A stretch of 64,000 nt of DNA from the NCBI GenBank assembly GCA_036501185.1, contig DASYAU010000098.1, positions 1 to 64,000 on the forward strand, given 5' to 3'. The notes beneath the pieces are model-generated. The model saw only the letters and a program-made list of their open reading frames with translations, made no database searches and was not told where the DNA came from. The translations under genes and the position numbers were made by a program. The stretch comes from Korobacter sp036501185. GTDB taxonomy: Bacteria > Acidobacteriota > Terriglobia > Terriglobales > Acidobacteriaceae. Position 1 is the first letter of the stretch. Each line of letters opens with the position of its first letter. This document shows, piece by piece, positions 24,074 to 32,529 of the stretch.

Positions 24074-25408
24074 ATGTCAGACCCCAAACTTAAAGGCGTC
24101 AAACGCGCCACCCTGCTGCCTTTCATCTTCGTGATGTACTCCTACACCACGGGAGGCCCTTTCGGGCTCGAGGGCCAGGTCACCACCTCCGGTCCCGGAA
24201 TGACTCTGCTCTACGACCTGCTTTTGCCGCTGTTCTGGTGCATTCCGGTCTCGCTTGTTTCCGCCGAACTTACCACCGCGATGCCTGTGCAGGGAGGCTT
24301 CTATCGCTGGTCCCGCGCCGCTTTCGGTGACTTCTGGGGATTCCTCGCCGGCTTCTGGAACTGGAGCGCGAGCTTCATTCTTGGAGGGGTTTACGCGGTA
24401 CTCTTCGCCGATTACTTGAAGTTTTTCTGGCACGGTCTCGGCAACGGATTGGCACACTACATCGTCGCCGTCCTCGTCATAATCCTCATCACGCTAGTGA
24501 ACGTTATTGGCATCGATGCCGTCGGCAAACTCGCCACCATTTTGGGAATTCTCATCCTTCTGCCGGTCGCCGTCATGTGCGTCATGGGCGCTCTCAAATG
24601 GCATCACAATCCCTTCCTGCCACTCACCCCGCCAGGCGCCACTCCCAAGCAAGTCGCCGGCGTCGGCCTCGCCCTCGGCCTCTGGCTCTACTCCGGCTTC
24701 GAGCAGCTCTCCACCGTCGCCGATGAGGTCGAGAACCCGCGCCGCACGTTTCCTATCGCCCTCGCCTGGGTCGTGCCGCTATCGATAGCAACTTATTTCC
24801 TCCCAACGCTTTTTTCCCTCGCGGCTCTCGGCGATTGGCAGAAATGGAAGGACGGCTACTTCTCCGACGCCGCGTTCTTAATCGGAGGCTATTGGCTCGG
24901 CCTCGCCGTCAACATCGCCGCGCTGATCACTGCTCTCTCGCTGCTCAATGGCACCGTCATCGCGTCTACGCGCATGCCGTTCGCCATGGCAGAAGACGGA
25001 TACTTGCCAAAGTTCTTAACCAAGGTTCATCCGCGGTTCAAGACGCCATGGATCGCGATCCTCGTTTCAGCCGCCATTTATGTGGCTCTTTCGTGGCACA
25101 GCCTTTCGCAGCTCATCATCGTCTACTCGTGGCTTCGCGTCGCCACCACCTGGATGACCGTGATCTCCGCCTGGCGCATGCGCAAAGTAGCGCCCGGTCT
25201 CAAGCGTCCATTCGTCATACCTTGGGGAATTGCGGGAGTGATTTACTGTGTCGTCGCGCCGCTCATCATCGGAGCAATCGCTCTCTCCGCCAGCGAGAAC
25301 CCGATCGGAGGACTGATTGCTCTCGCGCTCGGCCCAATCGCCTACGTGATCATGCGCCAGTTCGCCAAGCCCAGCGAACCCGGGTCAGCCGCCGAGCTAG
25401 CTAGCTGA
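24074..25408 (+). CDS. APC-family amino acid/polyamine permease
   Basis: The 444-residue inner-membrane protein has about 12 hydrophobic helices. Family signatures are present: the unwound helix 1 motif YSYTTGGPFGLEG and helix 6 LALGLWLYSGFEQLSTVADEVENPRRTFP. It belongs to the APC superfamily near PotE/PuuP/YfnA-type transporters, moving amino acids or polyamines with protons. The start is the ATG at 24074, since the upstream codons are basic and unlike the family. Its stop overlaps by 8 bases the convergent gene for a PuuB-like amine oxidase. This pairing suggests, without proving, a shared amine substrate. Confidence 0.85.
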   Translation: MSDPKLKGVKRATLLPFIFVMYSYTTGGPFGLEGQVTTSGPGMTLLYDLLLPLFWCIPVSLVSAELTTAMPVQGGFYRWSRAAFGDFWGFLAGFWNWSASFILGGVYAVLFADYLKFFWHGLGNGLAHYIVAVLVIILITLVNVIGIDAVGKLATILGILILLPVAVMCVMGALKWHHNPFLPLTPPGATPKQVAGVGLALGLWLYSGFEQLSTVADEVENPRRTFPIALAWVVPLSIATYFLPTLFSLAALGDWQKWKDGYFSDAAFLIGGYWLGLAVNIAALITALSLLNGTVIASTRMPFAMAEDGYLPKFLTKVHPRFKTPWIAILVSAAIYVALSWHSLSQLIIVYSWLRVATTWMTVISAWRMRKVAPGLKRPFVIPWGIAGVIYCVVAPLIIGAIALSASENPIGGLIALALGPIAYVIMRQFAKPSEPGSAAELAS

Positions 25409-26681
25409 TCCAATCGAGCACTTTGTAATACGCGCCCGCAAACGGCAGAAACCATGGTTGTCCGTTGTAAAGCCCCATCGGCGCTCCCGGAAAGGGAATG
25501 CCCGCAAACGGATTCCGGTCCGGCGCTCCCGCAAGCTTCTCGCCCATAATGGAACCCAGGTAGCTCGCCATCGCGACGCCATGTCCTGCATATCCAAGCG
25601 CATAATGCACGCCATCGAACTCGCCCGCATGCGGCAGGATATCGAAGGTGAAATCCAACGTTCCACCCCACGCGTAGGACACCTTCACTTCCTTCAGTTG
25701 CGGATGAATCGCGATCAAATCGCGCAGCAGGATCGCCTCGCTCTTGCGGATCGTATTCGTCGTTTCCGGCAGGAACGCCGCGCGGCCACCGAACAACATG
25801 CGGTTGTCAGGAGTCAGCCGCCAGTAATGCAGAAAGTTCAGAGAGTCGTACACCATGCGGTTGTGCGGAATCAGTTCCTTCGCCACCGTCGGCGCAAGCC
25901 GCTCGGTCGCGATGATGTAAGAGCCGATCGGGATGATGCGCTTCCGCAACGGCCGCGATAACGTTCCCGTGTAACCGCTGGTCGCAATCAACACGTCCTT
26001 TGCCGCGAGCTTGCCCTTCGAGGTGGTTAACGTAAATCCTTTCCCGCGATCGACGTTGTGCACACGGGCGCCTTCGAAGATCGTGGCTCCCGCGCGTTTC
26101 GCTGCCTGCGCCAATCCCGCAACGTATCGTGCCGGATGCAGCCCCGCGCTAGCCTCATCCACGACTCCGCCGAAGTAGATATCCGCGCCGATCTCACCGC
26201 GCAACTCGCTCTTCGTCACGATCCGGATCTTATGCCCAAACTCCCGCGCCAGCAGCTCGGCACTCCGCGCATAGGCATCGAAGTGCGACTGCTTGTTTGC
26301 CACCTCCAGGTGCCCACATCGCGCGAAATAGCAGTCGATCCGTTCCTCGTCCACCAACTGCTCGATGAAGTCGATGGATTCGAGCGAGGCCGCATACATC
26401 TGCTTTGTGGCATCGAGCCCATAGCGCTGCATCAGCACTTCAGGGCTCAACTTCATGCCCGTCAGCACCATCCCGCCGTTGCGTGAACTCGCGCCCCATC
26501 CGATTGTCTCCGCCTCCAGCACCACGACGCGCGCACCGCGCCGTGCCAGCGTCCGTGCCGCCGAAAGCCCCGTGAATCCGGCGCCAATCACGGCTACGTC
26601 CACACTCTCCGACAGCGGCTGATCGCTCCCCGCAGCCATAGAAACGCTGTCGAGCCAGTAATTCCGTTCGTTGTAGTTCAT
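25401..26681 (-). CDS. FAD-dependent amine oxidase, PuuB/DadA-like
   Basis: The 426-residue protein has the dinucleotide-binding motif VIGAGFTGLSAARTLARRG near residue 30 and WGASSRNGG, the segment typical of gamma-glutamylputrescine oxidase and relatives. The C-terminal YALGYAGHGVAMASYLG closes the FAD site. Such enzymes oxidise secondary or primary amines and give an aldehyde or imine plus H2O2. It follows iorB by 3 bases and is probably the last gene of the iorA-iorB unit, where a molybdenum hydroxylase could act on the aldehyde. The amine substrate is unknown; gamma-glutamylputrescine or a related amino compound is plausible. Confidence 0.82.
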   Translation of the reverse strand: MNYNERNYWLDSVSMAAGSDQPLSESVDVAVIGAGFTGLSAARTLARRGARVVVLEAETIGWGASSRNGGMVLTGMKLSPEVLMQRYGLDATKQMYAASLESIDFIEQLVDEERIDCYFARCGHLEVANKQSHFDAYARSAELLAREFGHKIRIVTKSELRGEIGADIYFGGVVDEASAGLHPARYVAGLAQAAKRAGATIFEGARVHNVDRGKGFTLTTSKGKLAAKDVLIATSGYTGTLSRPLRKRIIPIGSYIIATERLAPTVAKELIPHNRMVYDSLNFLHYWRLTPDNRMLFGGRAAFLPETTNTIRKSEAILLRDLIAIHPQLKEVKVSYAWGGTLDFTFDILPHAGEFDGVHYALGYAGHGVAMASYLGSIMGEKLAGAPDRNPFAGIPFPGAPMGLYNGQPWFLPFAGAYYKVLDWIS

Positions 26682-26684
26682 GGT

Positions 26685-28802
26685 CTAGCTGGAAATCGGC
26701 ATCGTTCGGATTCGCTTCTTCGTCGCCACATAGATCGCGCCGCACAGCGCCGGCGCAAACGGTGGGACGGGCGGTTCGCCTGCGCCAGTCGGTGCTTCCG
26801 TGCTCTTCACGAAATAACTTTCCACGACCGGCACTTCGTTCATCCGCGCAAGCTGGTAATCGCCGAAGTTCGACTGCTCAATCCCACCGGCATTTACCGT
26901 GATTTTCCCGTGCAACGCCTGCGTAAGCGCAAATACCACCGCGCTCTGCAGTTGCTGCTCGAGGATGTTCGGATTCACTACCTGCCCGCAGTCGATCGCC
27001 ACGACGACGCGCTCCACCTTTGGCGCATCGCCTTGCATCGATATTTCCACCACTTCAGCCACATATGTCCCGAAGCAGCCATGCGCGGCGATACCGCGAT
27101 ACCTACCATTTGCGGCGGGCTTGCTCCAGCCTGCTTTTTCGGCTGCCAACTTCAGCACACCACGGAGCCGCGCCGTGCTCCAAACCGTATCGAAGAACTT
27201 GATCTGCTTGTCTTGCTGCAGCAGGTGCAGTCGAAGTTCCAACGGATCTTTTCCAGCAGCACCAGCCAGTTCATCCAGGAAGCACTCCTGCGCGAATGCC
27301 ACCTGCGAAGCGTACACAGACCTCATCCATCCCAGCGGCACCGCCGTGTCGAGGTCGACGTATTCCATCAGTACATTGGCAGGCTGATAGATAAAAGATC
27401 CTTCGTCCTTCAAGTCCGGATCAAGTCCGTCGTCGAGCTTTGTGCCTTTCTGTCTCGAAATCGACGGAGCGATAATCCTGTGCGTAATCGAGGTTGGATA
27501 TCCATCCTCACCAACTGAAGCGCTCAACTGGTGCAGGCTCACCGGACGGTACGTCGAGAACTTCATGTCGTCTTCTCGAGTCCAAAGCACCTTCACGGGT
27601 AGGCTGACAGCCTTCGATACCAGAGCAGCCTCGACACCGTAGTCATGCTCCAAGCGCCGCCCAAACCCGCCCCCCATAAGCGTTACGTTGACCGTCACAT
27701 TCTCTGGCTTCAATCCGAGCGCTTGCGCAACCGAATCGCGTACGTCCTGCGGAACCTGCGTCGGGGCCCACAATTCACACTCCGTGCCGCGAAAATGCGC
27801 CACGCAGTTCTGCGGCTCCATCGGAGCGTGCGCCAGGAATGGCGTCTGGTACTCGGCTTCCACGCGTTTGCCCTGCGTTCCAGTCACGTCGCCGCTGCTG
27901 TACAGGGTTACTCCCTTATTCTTCGCCGCGGCGCGCAAACCGTCTGTCACATCAGACTCTTCCATTCCCGCGTTCGGCCCGTTCTCCCAAGTCACCTTCA
28001 AAGCGCGGCGTCCCTGCATTGCAGCCCAAACGGAATCACCAACCACTGCAACCGCTGAATCGCCGATCTTCGCCACGTGGGTCACGCCTGGTAAAGCTTT
28101 AGCTCGCGAATCATCAATCTGCCTCACCGTCGCGCCAAACTTGGGCGCCCGTGCCAGCAATGAGTACTTCATTCCCGGCACCTTGAAATCGATCCCAAAG
28201 ATCGCCGTGCCATTCACCTTCGACTTGGTATCGATGCGGGGCTGCCGTTTTCCAATCAGTTTGAAATCAGCATTGTCTTTGAGCTTCGGCTCTGCGGGAA
28301 CCGGCAGCTTCGCGGCAACAGTTGCCAACGAGCCGTATCCCGCTCTGCGATTGGACGTCGAGTGGACGACGAACCCGTCGGCGGTCGCGCACTCCGATTC
28401 CGCCACCTTCCACTGCTTCGCCGCCGCGCTCAGCAGCATCGCGCGTGCTTGTGCGCCGGCCTTGCGCATCGGATCCCAACAGGTGCGGACGCTAGCGCTG
28501 CCGCCGGTCGTCTGATCTCCAAACAGCGTGCTGGCGCCGGCCTGCTCAATGGCGATGGTCGCGAAATCGCAATCCAGTTCCTCCGCGAGAATCATCGGCA
28601 GGGAAGTCCTCACACCCTGCCCCATCTCCGAGCGTGCCACAACGATACTGACTTTGCCCCTGGGTGCGATGTGAACATAGGCATTCGGTGCGAACTCTGT
28701 GGAGGCAGTCCCGCCCGACAGCGGCAGATGGAATGCCACCACTAATCCGGCAGCTGCCGTAGCGGTCGTTGCCAGGAAATCACGGCGGGTGACCTCGCTC
28801 AC
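26685..28802 (-). CDS. iorB: Molybdopterin aldehyde/isoquinoline oxidoreductase large subunit
   Basis: The 705-residue protein starts at GTG 28802, where GTG and the TGA of iorA share bases (GTGA). That start exposes a Tat-type signal, VTRRDFLATTATAAAG. The molybdopterin domains follow, with two GGGFG-type loops (MGGGFGRRLEHDYGVEAA) and the C-terminal catalytic Glu region GAGEPPVPP. IorB enzymes hydroxylate N-heterocycles or aldehydes in the periplasm with the IorA iron-sulfur subunit. Here the C-terminus ends RTMPISS with normal length. Electrons usually pass to a cytochrome c, which is not encoded here. The substrate is not known. Confidence 0.88.
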   Translation of the reverse strand: MSEVTRRDFLATTATAAAGLVVAFHLPLSGGTASTEFAPNAYVHIAPRGKVSIVVARSEMGQGVRTSLPMILAEELDCDFATIAIEQAGASTLFGDQTTGGSASVRTCWDPMRKAGAQARAMLLSAAAKQWKVAESECATADGFVVHSTSNRRAGYGSLATVAAKLPVPAEPKLKDNADFKLIGKRQPRIDTKSKVNGTAIFGIDFKVPGMKYSLLARAPKFGATVRQIDDSRAKALPGVTHVAKIGDSAVAVVGDSVWAAMQGRRALKVTWENGPNAGMEESDVTDGLRAAAKNKGVTLYSSGDVTGTQGKRVEAEYQTPFLAHAPMEPQNCVAHFRGTECELWAPTQVPQDVRDSVAQALGLKPENVTVNVTLMGGGFGRRLEHDYGVEAALVSKAVSLPVKVLWTREDDMKFSTYRPVSLHQLSASVGEDGYPTSITHRIIAPSISRQKGTKLDDGLDPDLKDEGSFIYQPANVLMEYVDLDTAVPLGWMRSVYASQVAFAQECFLDELAGAAGKDPLELRLHLLQQDKQIKFFDTVWSTARLRGVLKLAAEKAGWSKPAANGRYRGIAAHGCFGTYVAEVVEISMQGDAPKVERVVVAIDCGQVVNPNILEQQLQSAVVFALTQALHGKITVNAGGIEQSNFGDYQLARMNEVPVVESYFVKSTEAPTGAGEPPVPPFAPALCGAIYVATKKRIRTMPISS

Positions 28803-29260
28803 TTGCCACCTCCCGCTGCCCGGACAATCGCTTTTCGGATTCGCTGGTATGTTCCGCAACGGCACAGGTTGCCGTTCATCGCGTCCACAATCTCGGCCTC
28901 CGACGGATGCGGTTTCTTCGCCAGCAACGCCGCCGCCTGCATGATCTGGCCCGACTGGCAATAACCGCACTGCGGAACGTCTTCCGCCACCCATGCCAGT
29001 TGCAGCGGGTGCGAACTGCTTTCCGACAGTCCCTCGATCGTAGTGATCTTCTTGTTCGCCGCCTCTGATACCGGGGTCGTGCACGATCTCACCGCTTCGC
29101 CATCCAGGTGCACGGTGCACGCGCCGCACATGCCCACGCCACAGCCAAATTTCGTGCCGCTAAGTTCCAGCGTATCGCGCAGCACCCACAGCAGCGGCGT
29201 ATCTGGAGCAACGCTGACATGGCGCTCACGACCATTCACACGGAGAGCGAAGGATTCCAT
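28799..29260 (-). CDS. iorA: 2Fe-2S small subunit of molybdenum hydroxylase
   Basis: The 153-residue protein is the usual small subunit with two [2Fe-2S] clusters. The plant-ferredoxin type cluster is bound by Cys in KFGCGVGMCGACTVHLDG plus SCTTP. The helical-bundle cluster is bound by CGYCQSG and NLCRCGTY. It passes electrons from the IorB molybdenum site. ATG 29260 has AGAGG just upstream. Its stop overlaps iorB, and aroF ends 98 bases upstream, so it may have its own promoter or be read from aroF. Confidence 0.9.
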   Translation of the reverse strand: MESFALRVNGRERHVSVAPDTPLLWVLRDTLELSGTKFGCGVGMCGACTVHLDGEAVRSCTTPVSEAANKKITTIEGLSESSSHPLQLAWVAEDVPQCGYCQSGQIMQAAALLAKKPHPSEAEIVDAMNGNLCRCGTYQRIRKAIVRAAGGGK

Positions 29261-29358
29261 GCAAGCCTCTGTCGGAAAGGAATGCCGAGGATGGTATCAC
29301 GGCCCTTGCTCGCAGAGAGTGCTAAACCTCGATTCAGTTGCTGAGTACCGCAACTGAA

Positions 29359-30393
29359 CTAAGCGGTTGCCGCCCGGGGCGCGGGTTCCAGGTGCTTTCG
29401 CATGGGCTCCCCGATGAACTCCACCATTGCCTCGAACTCCGCCAGCGTGAGCGATTGTGGCCCGTCCGATAATGCCTTCTCCGGGCAAGGATGCACCTCC
29501 ACAATCACGCCGTCTGCCCCCGCCGCTACCGCTGCTCGCGCCATGATCGGCACTAAGTCACGCCGGCCCGTTCCGTGAGATGGGTCCGCAACTACGGGCA
29601 AATGCGAGAGTTGTTTTGCCAGCGCGATGGCTGCCAGGTCGAACGTATTGCGCATGTCCGGATCGTAGGAACGGATGCCCCGCTCGCACAGCACGACCTG
29701 GCTGTTTCCGCCCGCCAGCAAATACTCCGCCGCCAGCAGCCAGTCTTTTACCGTCGCGGATGGCGATCTTTTCAGTAAAATCGGCCGTTCGCATTTCGCC
29801 AAGCGCCGGAGCAACGCGAAATTCTGCATGTTCCGTGCCCCTACCTGCAGCATGTCTGCATATTCGGCGACCATACTCACGTCCTCGGTGCCCATCACCT
29901 CGGTCACAATCGGCATCCCGGTTTGCTCTGAAGCTTCGCGAAGCAGCTTCAAAGCCTCCAGCCCGAGTCCCTGAAACTCGTATGGAGAAGTTCGTGGCTT
30001 GTACGCGCCACCGCGCAGCATCGTCGCACCCGCGTTCCGGACACCCTGTGCCACCGCCATCAATTGCTCTCGCGATTCCACCGAACACGGTCCTGCCATG
30101 AGCACGCAATCGTCTCCGCCAATGGGCACGCCTGCAACATTCACCACGCTGCGTTTCTGTTTTACTTGCATGCTCACCAGTTTGAATGGATGAGCGATCG
30201 GCACAACCTGTTCCACTCCTGGGGCCGCACCAATGGCGGCTAATTGTTCGCGATGGCCGGCACTCCCCACCGCCGCGACAATGGCGCGCTCTACACCGCG
30301 GGTTACATGGGCCTGGTATCCGAGTTCTCGGACACGGTCGATGACATGGTTGATCTCGAATTCTGTTGCTCCTGGCGTCATGCTGATAATCAC
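29359..30393 (-). CDS. aroF: DAHP synthase, type I-beta with ferredoxin-like domain
   Basis: 3-Deoxy-D-arabino-heptulosonate 7-phosphate synthase joins PEP and erythrose 4-phosphate, the first step of the shikimate pathway. The 344-residue protein starts at GTG 30393, preceded by AGGAG at 7 bases; upstream codons in the frame belong to the leader RNA. An N-terminal ferredoxin-like regulatory domain (IISMTPGATEFEINHVIDRV) precedes the TIM barrel, with LMAGPCSVES, KPRTSPYEFQGLG, LLKRSPSATVKDWL and ADPSHGTGRR. The family is feedback-sensitive through the small domain. A short aromatic-rich leader peptide and hairpin lie directly before it, so attenuation is also likely. Confidence 0.93.
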   Translation of the reverse strand: MIISMTPGATEFEINHVIDRVRELGYQAHVTRGVERAIVAAVGSAGHREQLAAIGAAPGVEQVVPIAHPFKLVSMQVKQKRSVVNVAGVPIGGDDCVLMAGPCSVESREQLMAVAQGVRNAGATMLRGGAYKPRTSPYEFQGLGLEALKLLREASEQTGMPIVTEVMGTEDVSMVAEYADMLQVGARNMQNFALLRRLAKCERPILLKRSPSATVKDWLLAAEYLLAGGNSQVVLCERGIRSYDPDMRNTFDLAAIALAKQLSHLPVVADPSHGTGRRDLVPIMARAAVAAGADGVIVEVHPCPEKALSDGPQSLTLAEFEAMVEFIGEPMRKHLEPAPRAATA

Positions 30394-30413
30394 CGGAATC
30401 TCCTGGAAATGAC

Positions 30414-30441
30414 AAAAGCCGCAACCTTGTGGGCTGCGGCT
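30414..30441 (-). terminator. Terminator-like hairpin in aroF leader
   Basis: On the minus strand AGCCGCA and TGCGGCT form a 7-bp stem (plus positions 30435-30441 and 30417-30423) with a further GG/CC pair inside, followed by TTTTG. It lies 32 bases after the leader peptide stop and just before the AGGAG of aroF, the arrangement of a transcription attenuator. Confidence 0.6.
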
Positions 30442-30472
30442 CGTTGGAAGTCTTGGCACTACTCAGTTGAAA

Positions 30473-30568
30473 TTACGTACTCGCCTGAAGCCAATAATCC
30501 GTCGCGCCGCTCCCTGTAATTCGGTAGGAGCGCCAAGTAAACGATGGAAACGCGAAGAGGTTCGTCAT
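30473..30568 (-). CDS. Aromatic-rich leader peptide for aroF attenuation
   Basis: This 31-codon ORF opens with ATG at 30568 and ends with TAA at 30473. It holds seven aromatic residues: Phe5, Phe7, Phe10, Trp12, Tyr15, Tyr25 and Trp26, so all three end products of the shikimate route are sensed in one peptide. The start reads MTNLFAFPSFTWRSY and the end ATDYWLQAST. It precedes a terminator-like hairpin and the DAHP synthase start by under 100 bases. Ribosome stalling at Phe, Trp or Tyr codons under starvation would be expected to favour readthrough. The ribosome site is weak (TTGAAGCC). The peptide is inferred from sequence only. Confidence 0.7.
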   Translation of the reverse strand: MTNLFAFPSFTWRSYRITGSGATDYWLQAST

Positions 30569-30693
30569 GGCTTCAACAAGCGGATAATGCCCCACTTGAT
30601 CATGTTTCGTCAAGCTACGGGCCTGGAACTCAGGAAATGCCTGAGCCTTTCGGCGAGTATGGCTTTCACTTATGGATCAAATTTTCTAATCGT

Positions 30694-30723
30694 TTGCACA
30701 AAAAATATAACTTTGCCTAATGA
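30694..30723 (+). promoter_or_regulatory. Candidate promoter of the ilv operon
   Basis: TTGCAC (30694-30699), an 18-base spacer and TAATGA (30718-30723) lie in a locally AT-rich stretch 85 bases before ilvD. Transcription would start near 30730 and pass through the hairpin at 30766-30798. Confidence 0.45.
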
Positions 30724-30765
30724 AAAATCCGGGAGTAGATTGCTTCACAAGCTAACGATTGCACG

Positions 30766-30798
30766 GCGCTCTCGCTGCACTGGGGAGCGCAATTTTTT
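30766..30798 (+). terminator. Terminator-like hairpin before ilvD, candidate attenuator
   Basis: GCGCTCTC (30766-30773) pairs with GGGAGCGC-type bases (30783-30790, one G-U pair) and is followed by AATTTTTT (30791-30798). The ilvD ATG is 10 bases further on. A terminator inside the leader of a branched-chain amino acid operon suggests attenuation. I found no leader peptide rich in Leu, Ile or Val, and no T-box sequence. Confidence 0.6.
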
Positions 30799-30807
30799 CA
30801 GGTACTC

Positions 30808-32529
30808 ATGAGCCATAATTCTCACCAGTTGCACAAGCGAAGCGCTGCCATCACCGAGGGACCGAGCCGCGCCCCCGCGCGTGCCATGCTGCGCGCCGCA
30901 GGCTTTACGCCCGAAGATCTTCGCAAGCCGATCATTGGCATCGCAAATACATGGATCGAGATTGGTCCCTGTAACCTGCACCTCCGGGAACTCGCCGAAC
31001 ACATCAAGCAAGGAGTCCGGGAAGCCGGAGGCACTCCCATGGAGTTCAACACGGTCTGCATCTCCGATGGCATCACCATGGGTTCCGAAGGCATGCGTGC
31101 TTCGCTCGTAAGCCGCGAGATCATCGCCGATTCCATTGAGCTCGTCGCCCGTGGCAATCTCTTCGACGGTCTCATCGCTATCTCCGGCTGCGATAAAACA
31201 ATCCCCGGTACTATCATGGCGCTCGAGCGCCTCGACATCCCAGGACTCATGCTCTACGGCGGCTCGATCGCTCCCGGAAAATTTCACAGCCAGAACGTCA
31301 CGATTCAAGATGTCTTTGAAGCCGTCGGCACACACGCTCGCGGCAAAATGAGCGACGCCGAGCTAGAAGAACTCGAAGGCAATGCCTGTCCCGGTGCCGG
31401 CGCCTGCGGCGGCCAATTCACCGCCAACACCATGTCAATGGTTGGAGAGTTTCTCGGTATCTCTCCGATGGGCGCCAACAGCGTACCCGCCATGACTGTG
31501 GATAAACACCAGGTTGCCAGCCGCTGCGGCCACCTTGTCATGGAACTCGTTCGCAAAGATGTTCGTCCTAGTCAGATCATCACCCGCGAATCCTTGGAGA
31601 ACGCGATTGCGAGCGTTGCCGCTTCCGGCGGTTCCACCAACGCAGTACTCCACCTGCTGGCTATCGCGCACGAGATAGGAGTAGATCTCTCCATTGACGA
31701 TTTCGACCTGATCAGCTCACGAACGCCGCTTATCTGCGACCTCAAGCCTGGTGGCCGCTTCATCGCAACCGATCTTCACGAAGCCGGGGGCATTCCTCTC
31801 GTCGCACAGCGGCTTATGGCAGCCAATTTGATCCATGCCGACGCCCTCACTGTGACCGGCAAAACCATCGGCGAGGAAGCGGCGCAAGCGACGGAAACGC
31901 CCGGTCAGGAAGTTGTTCGCCCAATGACGAGTCCGATCAAGTCAACCGGCGGAATGATGATCCTTAAGGGAAATCTTGCTTCCGAAGGTTGTGTGGTGAA
32001 GCTTGCCGGTCACAAGAAACTTTTCTTCGAAGGACCGGCGCGCGTCTTCGACTCCGAAGAAGCTGCTTTTGCCGCCGTAGAGGATCGCACGATCCAGCCT
32101 GGCGAAGTCGTCGTTATCCGCTACGAGGGGCCAAAAGGGGGCCCTGGCATGCGGGAGATGCTTAGCGTCACCGCTGCAATCGCGGGCACTGAACTCGCCG
32201 GGAGCGTTGCCTTGATTACCGATGGCCGTTTTTCAGGTGCGACCCGAGGCCTCAGCGTGGGACACGTTGCTCCGGAAGCGGCCGTGGGTGGCGCCATCGC
32301 TGCGTTGCGTAACGGAGACGCCATCACCATCGATGTCGAGCATCGTGAACTGCGGGTGAACTTGACCGAATCCGAAATCGAAGCTCGACTGCGCAACTGG
32401 CGCGCCCCAGAACCACGCTTCAAGCGCGGAGTCTTTGCCAAGTACGCGAGCTCCGTTTCCTCCGCCTCTTATGGCGCCGTAACCAGCGCGATGGTGGAAA
32501 GCAAAGTTTTTGCAGGGAGTACGAAGTGA
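30808..32529 (+). CDS. ilvD: Dihydroxy-acid dehydratase
   Basis: The 573-residue enzyme converts 2,3-dihydroxy-isovalerate and -methylvalerate to the 2-oxo acids, the third common step of Val/Ile synthesis. Iron-sulfur Cys residues are seen in IGPCNLHLREL, SGCDKTIPG and the hallmark GNACPGAGACGGQFTANTM. The C-terminal TDGRFSGATRGLSVGHVAPEAA is also diagnostic. It is the first gene of ilvD-ilvB-ilvN-ilvC, and its TGA overlaps the GTG of ilvB. Control probably involves the hairpin just before its start. Confidence 0.97.
   Translation: MSHNSHQLHKRSAAITEGPSRAPARAMLRAAGFTPEDLRKPIIGIANTWIEIGPCNLHLRELAEHIKQGVREAGGTPMEFNTVCISDGITMGSEGMRASLVSREIIADSIELVARGNLFDGLIAISGCDKTIPGTIMALERLDIPGLMLYGGSIAPGKFHSQNVTIQDVFEAVGTHARGKMSDAELEELEGNACPGAGACGGQFTANTMSMVGEFLGISPMGANSVPAMTVDKHQVASRCGHLVMELVRKDVRPSQIITRESLENAIASVAASGGSTNAVLHLLAIAHEIGVDLSIDDFDLISSRTPLICDLKPGGRFIATDLHEAGGIPLVAQRLMAANLIHADALTVTGKTIGEEAAQATETPGQEVVRPMTSPIKSTGGMMILKGNLASEGCVVKLAGHKKLFFEGPARVFDSEEAAFAAVEDRTIQPGEVVVIRYEGPKGGPGMREMLSVTAAIAGTELAGSVALITDGRFSGATRGLSVGHVAPEAAVGGAIAALRNGDAITIDVEHRELRVNLTESEIEARLRNWRAPEPRFKRGVFAKYASSVSSASYGAVTSAMVESKVFAGSTK

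Noticed and set aside
28803..29129. N-terminal extension of the iorB frame
   Set aside because: It overlaps iorA in another frame; GTG 28802 with the GTGA overlap and Tat signal is the better start.
30467..30811. 114-codon plus-strand frame before ilvD, a possible leader peptide
   Set aside because: No enrichment of Leu, Ile or Val codons and no ribosome site; it runs through the terminator hairpin and overlaps the opposite-strand aro leader.
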